Shown here: in pieces, positions 10,329 through 21,091 of the stretch | How positions within the stretch are numbered: position 1 is the stretch's first letter | How the letters are laid out: each line of letters begins with the position of its first letter | Source of the DNA: Bos javanicus | Taxonomy: Eukaryota > Chordata > Mammalia > Artiodactyla > Bovidae | NCBI RefSeq assembly: GCF_032452875.1 | Contig: NC_083881.1 | Span: 61,325,689-61,389,688 of the forward strand | Length of the DNA: 64,000 nucleotides | Direction of reading: 5' to 3' | Position numbers and translations under genes: made by a program | Notes under the pieces: generated by a model | The model's database searches: none | What the model saw: only the letters and a program-made list of their open reading frames with translations | Told to the model about the DNA's origin: nothing

Positions 10329-11119
10329 TTTTTAACTCTCAGAGTCATTGGCACTGAGTCTCCAGAAATTCATCTATGACAGTTCAGGTTTTTCATACCC
10401 CTTACTGGTTCCCCTGGAGGTTTCTGCCCATGGGTTTCTGCTCCAGTAAGTTGTGATTCTCTGTTTCTACCCATTTGTCTCTCCAATTTTAGGAGCAGCA
10501 GTTTGCTTTGTGATTTCAAATCCCTGAAAGATCTAAGAAGAGTTGTTGATTTTCAGTTTGTTCAGCTTTTTACTTGTTAGGATGAAGTAATGGCTTCTAT
10601 ACTCTTTATGTCCCAGAACAGGAACCCCAATTCTTCATTTTCTAAAATAAGTATTTTTTTAAGAATCTTGTTGGCAATTTCAACTGCTACTGAGCAGAAA
10701 AAAGTTTCTCCAAAAGTTGAACTTAAATTTAAAAATTCCAAAGCTACCATATTATGTTGTTTGGCATTATTGTTAATAGAACACTAGTTATATGAAAAGT
10801 ATAGTTAAAACAACTTCCTTAAGTTATTTTGCTGAAATGAAGGGGAGACAATAAATTCATAGAGTAAGTTGTATGAGTTTTTATTTTGTTAATATTACTT
10901 ATCCAAACATCTACAGCCCATCATCAGGCTATGCAGGAACTCACAATAATAATTAAATCTTGTCATCACTGCCCATACTCATTAAAATGCCCATGAATCT
11001 GCCCATATTCATTAAAATATAGCTTTATACATAATAAAAAATTTTATCTTAGGATAAAGGTAGAAGGACTGAACATATTTTTTTTAACAGTTTGTTAGCT
11101 TGATTTATAACTTTTAAGT
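10329..11119. other. No gene; weak antisense L1 then single-copy AT-rich DNA
   Basis: The first 250 bases may continue antisense L1-like sequence from the inverted repeat. From about 10590 to 11119 I recognise nothing. Short A/T runs occur at 11036 and 11080. Confidence 0.4.
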
Positions 11120-11815
11120 GTGTAAACATAGAGGTGCAACCACTACAGAAAACAGTACTCAGGTTTCCAAAAAACTAGTTACCATATGCTCCAGCAATCA
11201 CACTCCTGGATGTATAGTGAGACAAAACTATAATTTGGAAAGATACATGCACTTCAGTTTTCATAGCATCACTGCTTACAATTGCCAAGACATGGAAACC
11301 ATCTAAATGTCCGTCCATGGATGAGCGGATAAAGAAGATGAAGTACATATATACATGAGGGAATACTACTCAGCCATAAAAAAGAAGGAAATAATGCCAT
11401 TTGCAGCACCATGGGTGAGCCTAGAGATTGTTTGCTAAGTCAGTCAGTCAGAGGACAAATACTGTATGATGTCACATATATGTGGGATCTGAAATATGCT
11501 ACAAATGAACTTAATGAAATAGAAACATCCTCACAGACATAGAAAGCAAACTTCCACGGTTACCAGCAGGGAAAAGGGGTCGGGGATCGACAAACTAGGA
11601 GTTTGAGATTGGTAGATACAAACCACTGTATATAAAAGATAAACAACAAAGTCTGTATAGCACAGGCAACTATATTAGTAACCTGTAATAAACAGTAGTG
11701 GAGAAGGATATGAAAAAGAGTATGTATATATATCAGTATGACTGAGTCACTTTGCTGTACACCAGAAACTAACACAACATTGTACACCAACTATATTTCA
11801 ATAAAAAATAAATAG
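11120..11815 (+). mobile_element. L1 LINE 3' end
   Basis: It reads in the sense direction: the AACCACTACAGAAAACAGTA region, then ATATGCTCCAGCAATCACAC, GGGAATACTACTCAGCCAT, the 3' UTR, and a final TATATTTCAATAAAAAATAA tail. It is 5'-truncated and has no coding capacity. Confidence 0.92.
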
Positions 11816-12137
11816 AGTATGGTGCCCTCCTTTGTACTCTTGCCTGGGGCCTGCAGACATGTGGATAGGCCTGCTTGTGACCGTACCTCAGGTGTTAAGG
11901 GACTGGGGAGCAAACAGCATTAGGGGGATTCCTGCTAGAGGAGTCTGGCTGAGCAGAGGCATAGAAGAGAACAGAGGGAAAGAGAGGAACTTGGGCTGCA
12001 CCGGACCTTCCCTCCTGAAGTTTCTGCCTAAACTCTTCTCGGTGTAACCCTTGGAAGAGCTCCCCATGGCTCCAATCCCTACAGGTGATATGTGCGAATT
12101 TGATGACTTATTGACTTAATTTAGAGGAGTCTACAAG
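11816..12137. other. Unrecognised 320-bp stretch
   Basis: Moderately GC-rich sequence between an L1 tail and a Bov-A. A 71-codon frame at 11832-12047 has no recognisable similarity. It may be an old repeat I cannot name. Confidence 0.35.
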
Positions 12138-12145
12138 CACAACAT

Positions 12146-12280
12146 CCTGGAGGAGGGCATAGCAATCCATTCCAGTATTCTTGCCTGGAGAATCCCCATG
12201 GACAGAGGAGCCTGGCGGGCTACGGTCCATGGGGTCACAAAGAGCTGGACACGACTGAGCGACTAAGCACAGTACATGAT
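12146..12280 (+). mobile_element. Bov-A SINE
   Basis: Bov-A core with CCAGTATTCTTGCCTGGAG and ACACGACTGAGCGACTAAGC. CACAACAT flanks it at 12138-12145 and 12281-12288 as a target-site duplication. Confidence 0.93.
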
Positions 12281-12288
12281 CACAACAT

Positions 12289-13347
12289 TAAGCATAACCT
12301 TTATTTAAAAACTTTCACTTGAAGTATGTTGCCTGTCAAGCCCCGCTTTAAAAGCTACTTACTGCAGTGTTTGTAGCAAAACAATTAACCTTTTCTGTGG
12401 TTGTATCCATTATGGTTGGCCAGAAATAATATACCTTCTAATTACTACCTCCTGTATTACTGGAAAATAAAAATTTCGGTAGTAACATGACACTGCAGGA
12501 GAGAGCCACATATTTTCCTGACAGTTTGATGTATAAGATTGCCTCGTTGGAGCTCTGGAATTGTCATTTGCAAAGAAAGAGATTCATAATGCTAAAGAAA
12601 AATAGCTTCAGCTTTGCTACTTCTTTAAGTTACGTTTTGTGCCTATGATTTTACCCTGCTTGGTTTTGTTCTTAGTGGCTTCACTATCTACCATCTGGTC
12701 ATCTTTAAAATTTAGTATTTTACCACTTTTTATAGCAAAGCAGTATGTTAAGTCAAATATTAGAAATTATATTTTCCCTAAAGCTTTTTGCACCTAGAAA
12801 AGGACTTCTGCCTCAAACTTAATGATTTAGATAATAACTAATGTCCTTTGATATGAAAAGCCAACTTTATTCCTAATTGTGCTTCATGGGCTGCTCATGA
12901 CTATATGTCATTTTCTAAAATTGCCTCAAACCAAGTGGGATAAGTATGTTGTTACAGGGTGATAAGTGAAGGAAAATACAGAATTAAATTTTAGAGAAAA
13001 CGGAATGAAAGAAATATTAGTTTTTGCTGTTCAATAGGAAAGATTTTATAGAGGACGTCAGCTTTTGGAAACAACTTGAATATAAATTATTGAGAGATTT
13101 GTTGTTCCAGACATGGTATGTGGATTGGGAGACAGAATAATTTCAAACAACAGACCTTGTGTGTTTTCACTGGAAGGCAGAGGCAGATTTACCATGAAGC
13201 TAATGAAGCTTAAGTCTTATAGTTCCATTTAATTTTTTATTTGAAATCCAACTTTCTCTTAAAAAGAGTCCCTAAAATTTGTAAGCTTCAAGAAACTTAG
13301 AGTTCACTCCTCTTGGAAGGAGAAAAAGAATAGTTTGGAGACCAGGG
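12289..13347. other. About 1 kb of AT-rich single-copy DNA
   Basis: No open frame of note and no repeat I recognise. It is ordinary intergenic sequence as far as can be read. Confidence 0.5.
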
Positions 13348-13481
13348 AAATGGAGCAATTCAGGTGGATTTTGAGGTTTCAGTCATGTTCGACTTTTTGT
13401 GACCCTATGGACAGAAATGGAGCAATTCTGGTGGATTTTGAGGTTTCAGTTATGTTCGACTTTTTGTGACCCTATGGACAG
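13348..13481. repeat. 67-bp tandem duplication spanning a SINE boundary
   Basis: The unit starting AAATGGAGCAATTC at 13348 is repeated at 13415 with about two substitutions. Each unit joins unique flank (GGTGGATTTTGAGGTTTCAG) to the 3' edge of an antisense Bov-tA (TTTTTGTGACCCTATGGACAG). Confidence 0.9.
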
Positions 13482-13643
13482 TAGCCTGCCAATTTCCTCT
13501 GTCCATGGGACTCTCCAGGCAAGAATACTAGAGTGGGTTGCCATGGCCTTCTCCGGGGAATCCCAGGGATCAAACCTAGCATCTCTTAATGTCTTCTAGC
13601 ATTGGCAGGCAGGTTCTTTACCACTAGCACCACCTGGGAAACC
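13437..13643 (-). mobile_element. Bov-tA SINE
   Basis: Reverse complement. The Bov-A part is on the left (TCCATGGGACTCTCCAGGCA), then the tRNA-like head (GGTTCTTTACCACTAGCACC). Its right end is CACCTGGGAAACC. Confidence 0.9.
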
Positions 13644-13752
13644 TGATTTTCAGGCAATTAATGACAATTAAGAGTCTAACTTATTTCCTCTAGGTAAGGG
13701 GAAATGATGGGAGGTGAGGTTGTACCTACCTATGTTCTTATTAGTACTAAAC

Positions 13753-13958
13753 CTGGGTTTCCCTTGTGGCTCAGTGGTAAAGAACCTGCCTGCAATGCAG
13801 GAGGCCATGAGACTCAGTGTTCGATCCCTGGGTCAGGAAGATCCCCTGGAGTAGGAAATGGCAATCCCTAGTATTCTCGTCTGGAAAATTCCATGGACAG
13901 AGCAGGCTATAGGACTGTGGCGGGCTATAGTGCAAATTTAGTGACTAAACCATCACCA
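13753..13958 (+). mobile_element. Bov-tA SINE
   Basis: The tRNA-like head GGCTCAGTGGTAAAGAACC, GCAATGCAGGAGG and GTTCGATCCCTGGG is followed by a diverged Bov-A body. It ends near TTTAGTGACTAAACC. Confidence 0.9.
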
Positions 13959-14785
13959 CTTGTAGAACTAGTTAAGTTTTGTTTGTATAACTTTGGCAAA
14001 ACTCAAAACTTTATTTTATTTGAGAAGAAATGGAGCACTGAGCAGTATACATCCGTTCTTGTTGCAGAAATCTTCCAACCAGGGAAAGCCCTGGCCGTCT
14101 TTAGCCCTCCACCCCTTCTTCCAATCTAGAAGTCCTTGCTGCCAAAGGCAGCGTTCATGGGAAAAGGAAATTATTCTCCCACATTGCTTGGCCTGGCCCT
14201 TCACTTTCTCCATTAGTGATGAGAATTTCTTCCCACGGCGGTGGACTGGGGTCGGGGGGTGGTCTTTGTTACCCTCTTCCATTGGTTGGATTTTCTTTCC
14301 GACATTGCCTTATCTGAGGGTAGAATCCACACTCAAGGTGGATTCAGCCTCCAAAAAAACCTACTAATGAACAACCAAAACCATAATAAAAACTTGACTT
14401 GATTTCAGTCTCTTTTTAAGTATAATTTCAGATGACCTCTTTCACTTTTAATTTAAACATACTTTTTACTTAAATAACTATGTTTTTGCTCAAATTGAAT
14501 GGATTATCTTAAAAAGAGAAAGCTTTAAACAGGAATTTTGTGAATAAAATATTTCCATTTTAGTAAAAATTCTGGATAAAATATTGTATTTTAATTGATA
14601 AATAAATCCATTGTTGCAAAAATGATAGAATCACATGGGCAGTTCAACAACCAGAGACATCAGAGATTGTAAAAGCAATTCTCTGGGCTTACTATAATTA
14701 TAAGATAAATACAGAATGTTTTCCTACATAAAATTATTTAAACACAAAAACACTGACAGGTCTAGGCTTGAGTGGGGTGAGATCA
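13959..14785. other. Intergenic stretch without recognised repeats
   Basis: Includes a GC-richer block at 14080-14350 with overlapping short frames on both strands but no codon pattern or homology I recognise. The rest is AT-rich. Confidence 0.4.
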
Positions 14786-14800
14786 AGACATGGTGGAAGG

Positions 14801-15131
14801 GGGCTTTCTTGGTGGCTCAGTGGTGAAGAATCTGCCTGCTAATGCAGGAGATATAGGTTAAATCCCTGATCCAGGAAGATCCCACATGCCATGGGGCAAT
14901 CAAACCTGTGTGTCACAGCTGTTGAGCCTGTGTTCTAGAGCCCGAACTGCAGCTACTGAGCCCGAGCACCCTAGAGCCCGTGCTCCACAAGAGCAGCTAC
15001 AGCAATGAGAAGCCCACATACTGCAACTAGAGAGAAGCCCCCAATTGCCACAACTAGAAAAAAGCCCGCACAGCAACAAAGACCTAGCACAGTCAAAAAT
15101 AAATAATAGATAAAATTATTTAAAAAAAAAA
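14801..15131 (+). mobile_element. CHR-type tRNA-derived SINE
   Basis: tRNA-like head (GGTGGCTCAGTGGTGAAGAA, GCAGGAGATATAGG), then the long CHR body with repeated GAGCCC motifs, then an A-rich tail. The flanks AAGACATGGTGGAAGG (14785-14800) and AAGATATGGCAGAAGG (15132-15147) look like a diverged target-site duplication. Confidence 0.92.
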
Positions 15132-15397
15132 AAGATATGGCAGAAGGAATAGAGATTCAGAAGAGAGGTAAAAAGATATATTTCTAGGAGGTATAGGAAA
15201 TTGTTGATGTTGGGTCCCTTGTGGCTAGCTAATAGTCAAGTCTAAGGCAGAGGCTGGTGTGCAAAGGGGATTTCTGTAGAGCATATATTACTTTTATAAA
15301 AACATTTTGAAGGAAAATAGGAAAATCTTACTGTGTAGTGCATATACAATAGAAAAACAAAAACAAAAAATACAATTCAAAAACCAACAATTAGAAT

Positions 15398-16047
15398 CCA
15401 CTATTCATGGGAAATAGATGGGGAAACAGTGGAAACTGTCAGACTTTATTTTTCTGGGCTCCAAAATCACCACAGATGGTGACTGCAGCCATGAAATTAA
15501 AAGACGCTTACTCCTTGGAAGGAAAGTTATGACCAACCTAGACAGCATATTCAAAAGCAGAGACATTACTTTGCCAACAAAGGTTCGTCTAGTCAAGGCT
15601 ATGGTTTTTCCTGTGGTCATGTATGGATGTGAGAGTTGAACTGTGAAGAAAGCTGAGCGCTGAAGAATTGATGCTTTTGAACTGTGGTGTTGGAGAAGAC
15701 TCTTGAGAGTCCCTTGGACTGCAAGGAGATCCAACCAGTCCATTCTGAAGGAGATCAGCCCTGGGATTTCTTTGGACGGAATGATGCTAAAGCTGAAACT
15801 CCAGTACTTTGGCCACCTCATGTGAAGAGTTGACTCATTGGAAAAGACTCTGATGCTGGGAGGGATTGGGGTCAGGAGGAGAAGGGGACGCCAGAGGATG
15901 AGATGGCTGGATGGCATCACTGACTGGATGGATGTGAGTCTGAGTGAACTCTAGGAGTTGGTGATGGACAGGGAGGCCTGGAGTGCTGCGATTCATGGGG
16001 TCGCAGAGTTGGACATGACTGAGCGACTGATCTGATCTGATCTGATA
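15398..16047 (+). mobile_element. BovB LINE 3' fragment
   Basis: It begins at TTCATGGGAAATAGATGGGG, matching 31490 of the long copy, and ends in a TGATCTGATCTGATCTGAT tail like that copy. Stops and frame breaks interrupt the reverse-transcriptase C-terminus (ORF 15418-15639 ends at a stop in the VMYGCES region). Confidence 0.94.
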
Positions 16048-16210
16048 CTTCTATTAAAATGGCCAAAATCCAGAACACTGATGATACCAAATGCTTCCAA
16101 GGCTGTGGTACAACAGGAACTCTCTTCAGTTGCCCGTGGCTATGTAAAATGGTTCAGCTACCTTGGAAGACAGTGTGACAATTTCTTACAAAACTACACA
16201 AACTCTTAAG

Positions 16211-16677
16211 TGAAATAGGATAGGGCCTGTACCTGGGATGTACCTGGGATGTAGCCTTTACTGGATGGAGTGCTTGCACCTGGACAAAGGTCTTCTTGAG
16301 CAACAGAATACAAAAACACTACAAGGGACTAAAATACCTCATGAATTTGCAGTTGGGGCAAATCATGAGCAAGATACAAAGCGGCCAAACCCAACTGCCA
16401 CTTCTGAGAGGACTTTACATGATTGATCTCTGCACCCAGCTCCAGCAAGGGGGTGGGCAGACCACCTAAAGCCACTCCTCCCAGCTGACCCACCAATCTG
16501 TCCCTTACCCTCATCCCTTCAGGGACCAGCTTGCCCCTCTCAGGGTGCAAGCAAGGGCAGCTGTTACTTGTTTTCATCCCCTCATGCTGCAGTGTGAGTC
16601 AAGCCTTCCCCGAATTCCTTGTCTGACCTCTTACCAATTTCTACTAACTTAAGAATCCAGGGATCCTGATTGGTAAC
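16211..16677 (+). mobile_element. Solo LTR of an endogenous retrovirus (family shared with 50576-51300)
   Basis: A 467-bp block interrupts the L1 between ACAAACTCTTA and TTTACCATACTACC. It begins TGAAATAGG and ends GATTGGTAAC. Its reverse complement aligns along most of its length with 50576-51300, including CTCAGAAGTGGCAGTTGG, GGCAAGCTGGTCCCT and CTGTTGCTCAAG. No internal retroviral sequence is present. The exact family is not named. Confidence 0.8.
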
Positions 16678-17095
16678 TTTACCATACTACCATATGGTCC
16701 AGCAATCATACCCCATAGTATTTACCCAGATAAGTTGAAGAATTATTTCCACACAAAAATGTGCAGTCAGATGTTTATAGCAGTTTTATTTGTAATAGCC
16801 AAAGCTTGGAATCAACCAAAATGTCCTTCAGTGTGTTATGGGCTTAATGTTCGTGTTGCCCCTCTCCCCCCGGCAAAAGAGTTGAAAACGACTCAGTGAC
16901 TAAATAACAACAACAACATTCCAAATTCATATGTTGAAGCCCTACCCTCTATAGTGATCTTACAGGAGGTGGGGTCTTTGGGGGGTATTAGATTTAGATG
17001 AGGCATGAGGGTAGAGCTCCCATGATAGGATTCGCTTCTTGTGAGAGAAGGAGAGAACCAGAGCTTTCTTTTTCCTACCATGTAAGGTGACTTCC

Positions 17096-17377
17096 CCAGA
17101 GAAGGCAATGGCACCCCACTGCAGTACTCTTGCCTGGAAAACCCCATGGATGGAGGGGCCTGGTGGGCTGCAATCCATGGGGTCACTAAGAGTCGAACAT
17201 GACTGAGCGACTTCACTTTCACTTCTCACTTTCATGCATTGGAGAAGGAAATGGCAACCCACTCCGGTGTTCTTGCCTGGAGAATCCCAGGGACGGGGGT
17301 GCCTGGTGGGCTTCCGTCTATGGGGTCACACAGAGTCGGACACGACTGAAGTGACTTAGCAGCAGCAGCAGTAGCAG
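17096..17377 (+). mobile_element. Bov-A2 SINE dimer in MLT1
   Basis: Two Bov-A units with a CACTTTCACTTCTCACTTTC linker and an AGCAGCAGCAGTAGCAG tail. Confidence 0.94.
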
Positions 17378-17378
17378 G

Positions 17379-17600
17379 GTGATTTCCCAGGTGGTGCTAG
17401 TGTAAAAGAACCCGCTTGCCAGGAGGAAACATAAGACACCTGGGTTCAATCCCTGTGTTAGGAAGATTCCTCTGGAGGAGGGCATGGCAACCCACTGCAG
17501 TATTCCCACCTAGAGAATCCCATGGACAGAGGAGCCTGGTGGGCTACAGTCCATGGGGTTGCAAAGAGTCGTACATGACTGAAGTGACCTACCACACACT
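17379..17600 (+). mobile_element. Bov-tA SINE in MLT1
   Basis: tRNA-like head (GATTTCCCAGGTGGTGCTAG, TGGGTTCAATCCC) followed by a Bov-A body, ending in ACTGAAGTGACCTACCACAC and a CA-rich tail. It directly abuts the preceding Bov-A2. Confidence 0.92.
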
Positions 17601-17930
17601 CACACACAAGGAGACAGCCAGAAGGAGGCCATCTGCAAGCCAGAAGAAAACTGAATCTAGGCGCCTTTATCTTGCACTTCTCAGCCTCTAGAACTGTGAG
17701 AAAGAAATTGTTGTTTAAGCCACCAAGTTCATGCTGTTCTGTTATAGCAGCCCAAGGTGACAGAGATAGCAGGTAAATGGATAAACTATGATACATCCAG
17801 ATGATGGAATAGTATTCAACACTAAACAGAAACAAGCTATCAATCCATGATGAAACATGGAGAAAACTTAAATACGTATTACTGATAGAAGCCAATCTGA
17901 AAAAGCTATAGACTATATGATTTGGGGCTT

Positions 17931-18149
17931 CCCAGGGGGCTCTAGTGGTAAAGAATCCTCATGCCAATGCAGGAGACATAAGAGATGCAGGTTCAATCCC
18001 TGGGTTAGCAAGATCCTCTGAAGAAGGAAATGGCAACCCATTCCTCATTCTTGCCTGGAAGATCCCATGGACAGAGGAGCCTGGTGGGCTATGGCCCATA
18101 GGGTTGCAAAGAGCTGGACATGACTAAAGCAACTTACCACACATGGTAT
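17931..18149 (+). mobile_element. Bov-tA SINE in L1
   Basis: GGGGCTTCCCAGGGGGCTCT head, GGTTCAATCCCTGGG, Bov-A body, end AAGCAACTTACCACAC. L1 resumes immediately after it. Confidence 0.92.
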
Positions 18150-18282
18150 GATTCCAACTATACGACATTGTGAAAAAGGCAGAACTATGGAGACAGTAAA
18201 AGATCAGCAGTTGCCAGGGGTTAGTAGAGAAGGAGGAATGAATAGGTGGAGCACAGAGGATTTTTAGGCAGTGAAACTTTCT

Positions 18283-18707
18283 GTTGTTGTTGTTGTTCAG
18301 CCACCAAGTCGTGTCCGACTCTTTGTGGCCCCACGGACTACAGCACGCCAAGCTTCTCTGTCCCTCACCATCTCCCAAAGTTTGCCCAAATTCATGTCCA
18401 TTGTATCTGTGATGCCATCCAGCCATCTCATCTTCTGATGCCCTCTTTTCCTTCTGCCCTCAATCTTTCCCAGCATCAGGGACTTTTCCAATGAGTCAGC
18501 TGTTTGCCTCAGATGACCACAATACTGAAGTTTCAACTTCAGCATCAGTCCTTCCAATGAGTATTCAGGGTTGATTTCCCTTAAGATTGACTGGTTGGAT
18601 CTCCTTGCTGTCTAAGGGACTCTCAGGAGTCTCCTCCAGCACCACAGTTTGAAGGCATCAATTCTTCGGTGCTCCGCCTTCTTCACCGTCCAGCTCTCAC
18701 AAACTAT
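18283..18707 (-). mobile_element. BovB LINE 3' fragment, antisense
   Basis: A GTTGTTGTTGTTCAG tail on the left is followed by the reverse complement of the BovB C-terminal region (AGTCGTGTCCGACTC near 18307, then CATTGTATCTGTGATGCC). A minus-strand frame of 86 codons remains at 18297-18557. It interrupts the L1. Confidence 0.92.
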
Positions 18708-19006
18708 TCTACGTGCTGCTGTATCAGTGGATAAGCACCATCAGACATCTGTCAAAACTCATAAAATGTAAAATGCCAAGAGTGATCCCTAATGTAAAGT
18801 GTGTCTCTGAGTGATAACGATGTCACTGTAGGTTCACCAACTGCAACCAACTGTACCGCTTTGCTAGGGGATGCTGATATGTGGGGGAAGCTTATGTGTG
18901 TGTGAGAGCAGGGAGTGTATGGGTCCTCTGTGTACTTGTCCCTCTATTTTGCTGTGAATCCAAAGAAAGCCTGAAACATAAAGCCTATTAAAAGGAAAAA
19001 AAAAAA

Positions 19007-20117
19007 GATTCCAGGAAAACTTCCCAGAAGACTGCAGTCTTGCTTTTGAGAGCCCACTGGTTAGTCTAAAGGGGTAGGTGAAGTTAGGAGTTCCCATTGA
19101 GACCTTAAGAAGCCACAAGCAAGAAGGAGTTGAGAATACAGAATAATATAATCAGGCAAATGGGTAAAATAAAAGGACGGTCTGCATATAGACACACAGG
19201 CATTCACACTACTCTGCCAGGGTCAAGTTCCTAGCAGTGGGATGGAAGTGGGAGGTGGTAGAGGATACTCACTTTCCTGCAAGAGATATCTAAACACACA
19301 CACAATGGGAGGGAAGTGAGTGATACCTCCGGTTCTAATGGAGAAACCAGATAAGGCAAGAAATTGCTAGAAAAGTGTGTATGTCTTACATGTTTCATCC
19401 AGTTTGGCATTGCAGTTCTCTCAGAGAGCTACACACTACCAGACTGTAAAAAAAATGTTAGAATGGATACATTCCTTGGCTTTTTTCCTGTTGGACTGGT
19501 TTTACTATGTTTGAAGTGTTTGTTGGCAGTCCATTTTACTCAACAAGAAGAGAGGTGATTTGAGACAGTTTGTAATTATCATGAGCTGCAGGGAAACTGT
19601 ATCTTGGAGGGAAAACCCTGACATATCTTGGACATCAAGCATGACTATTAGATCTGCTTTTATCATTTTATTTAGTATTTGATTCCCAGGTTAAACCTTT
19701 TTGCATAAGCCGTCTCATGTATTTTTCTAAACCTAATTTATGCACATTTTCATTTCTTGGTAGAATGGAGACTCTCATAGTGGAAAATTGATTCTCTTTT
19801 GGAAAAGGAGTTTTCTTTTTTTTTCCCTCTAATTGCTCCCATGCTTTGAATAATGAGTCTTCTTAAATATTTCTCCCGATCATGGTTCTAAACTTTAAGT
19901 CTAACAGTGAAATTTCTTAGAAACGGGGGAAAAAGAAAAACAACTTTGAGATGGAAGAAGTGTGGAAAGTGAATGAGGTATTTGGTGACATCCCAGGCTC
20001 TGTAAAGAGAGCCTGGTAAAAGGCACTGGGGGAATATTTACTACTACCAGGTTTTGTGAAGATATTTTTAGTTCCTGCAGACAATCATCTACTTTACATC
20101 CAATAGCAAGAAGCAGA
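19007..20117. other. Single-copy intergenic DNA
   Basis: No repeat I can name and no credible gene. A short CA run lies at 19293-19303 and a T-rich tract at 19814-19825. Confidence 0.45.
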
Positions 20118-20250
20118 GGAGTGTGGCTAAGAGCTAGGGCTGTAGCTTTGTGCTTCCTGAGTTCAAAACCTAGGCTGGACATTTACTCACTCTGTACCTT
20201 AGGTAGGTGTCAGTTCTCTGGCCTCGTTTTCTATATCTGTCAAATCAGTT
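20118..20250 (+). mobile_element. MIR SINE
   Basis: It shows the MIR order: GTGGCTAAGAGCTAGGGCT, then TGAGTTCAAAACCTAGGCTG, ACTCACTCTG, and CTCGTTTTCTATATCTGTCA. Confidence 0.75.
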
Positions 20251-20269
20251 CAATAATAAAACATTTCTG

Positions 20270-21080
20270 CTTTTCCACCCATTCCCCGATTCCCCCACCT
20301 GCTTGAGCTACACCAGGCTCACTCGGAGCTCGGGCTCCTGCTAAGCTAGCGGGGCAGTGGCCATCATGGTCACCTACCGGGACCTCGTCAGGCATGATGG
20401 GATGTTCTCCATCTATGAGATCTAGGAGGTCGCTGATGGGCTGTGTCTGGAAGTGGAGGGGAAGCTGGTCGTAGCACAGAGGGTAACACTGATGGCTCGG
20501 CTCATTGATGGAAATGACTCCACTGAAGGGGGCGAAGGTACCTAAAGCACAGTAATCACTGGTGTCCATACTGTCATGAAGCATCACTTGCAGGAAACAA
20601 GCTTCACAAAAGGAGCTTACAAGAAGTATATTAAAGATGACGGAAACCTGAAGTATAGAGACCAGAAGAGTAAAGCCTTTCATGGCAGGGGCTATGGAAC
20701 AAATCAAGCCCCTCCTCACTAATTTCAAAAACCGTCAGTTCTTTGCTGGTGAAAACACGAATCCAGCTGCATGGTTGTGCTGCTGGACTTGTGTGAGGAT
20801 GTTGTGACCCCGTATATGATTTTCTTTAGGGAAGGTTCCTAAATGGAAACATGTTAACAAGTGTGGCTGTGACTTTGGATCTAGCACCTAACTTCATAAC
20901 TGGCTGGCAGCTGCTTTTCATCTACCAGGACTGAGACAAACGGGACTCAGGTCAACTTGAGCTCTTTTTTTTGACATTGATTTATCTGGAGTAGAAGCAT
21001 TATTTTTGAGGGAGGGGTGGGAAACATACAACACATCATGTAGGTTGTCTAAAAATAAAGTTCATATAAATTCAAAAAAT
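20270..21080 (+). pseudogene. TPT1P: TPT1 (translationally controlled tumour protein) processed pseudogene
   Basis: This is an intronless retrocopy of TPT1 mRNA, parent of the calcium- and tubulin-binding cytosolic TCTP. It starts at the mRNA 5' terminal oligopyrimidine CTTTTCC (20270) and keeps 5' UTR sequence such as TGCTAAGCTAGCG. ATG is at 20366, with MVTYRDLVRHDGMFS where the parent has a very similar start. A premature TAG lies at 20423-20425 and a TAA follows ACC near 20547. Small deletions remove residues and an acidic block, and frame is lost several times. The recognisable [16 protein letters not shown] and VTPYMIFF blocks remain in pieces. The parental stop position is at 20855-20857. 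The 3' UTR ends with TCTAAAAATAAAG, a polyadenylation signal, and an A run. Flanks AATAATAAAACATTTCT (20252-20268) and AATAATACATTTCT (21078-21091) are the likely target-site duplication. Confidence 0.95.
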
Positions 21081-21091
21081 AATACATTTCT

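Larger units (their letters stand above)
16834..17764 (+). mobile_element. MLT1 (ERVL-MaLR) LTR, interrupted by SINEs
   Basis: It starts TGTTATGGGCTTAATGTTCG. CCAAATTCATATGTTGAAGC lies near 16921 and GGAGGTGGGGTCTTTGG near 16965. After the SINEs it continues with GGCCATCTGCAAGCCAG, AGCCTCTAGAACTGTGAGA and TTATAGCAGCCCAAG. It contains a 3' Bov-A remnant (about 16876-16915), a Bov-A2 and a Bov-tA. Confidence 0.88.
16050..19006 (+). mobile_element. L1 LINE 3' end, split by nested insertions
   Basis: Sense L1 pieces are visible at 16050-16210, 16678-16833, 17765-17930, 18150-18282 and 18708-19006. The last ends in the 3' UTR with TTTTGCTGTGAATCC and an A-rich tail at about 18997. Between them lie a solo LTR, an MLT1 LTR with SINEs, a Bov-tA and an antisense BovB. 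The L1 reads across each gap in the correct order, so all of these inserted later. Confidence 0.85.

Noticed and set aside
20240..20728. 162-codon minus-strand frame.
   Set aside because: It is antisense to the TPT1 processed pseudogene and shows no homology of its own.
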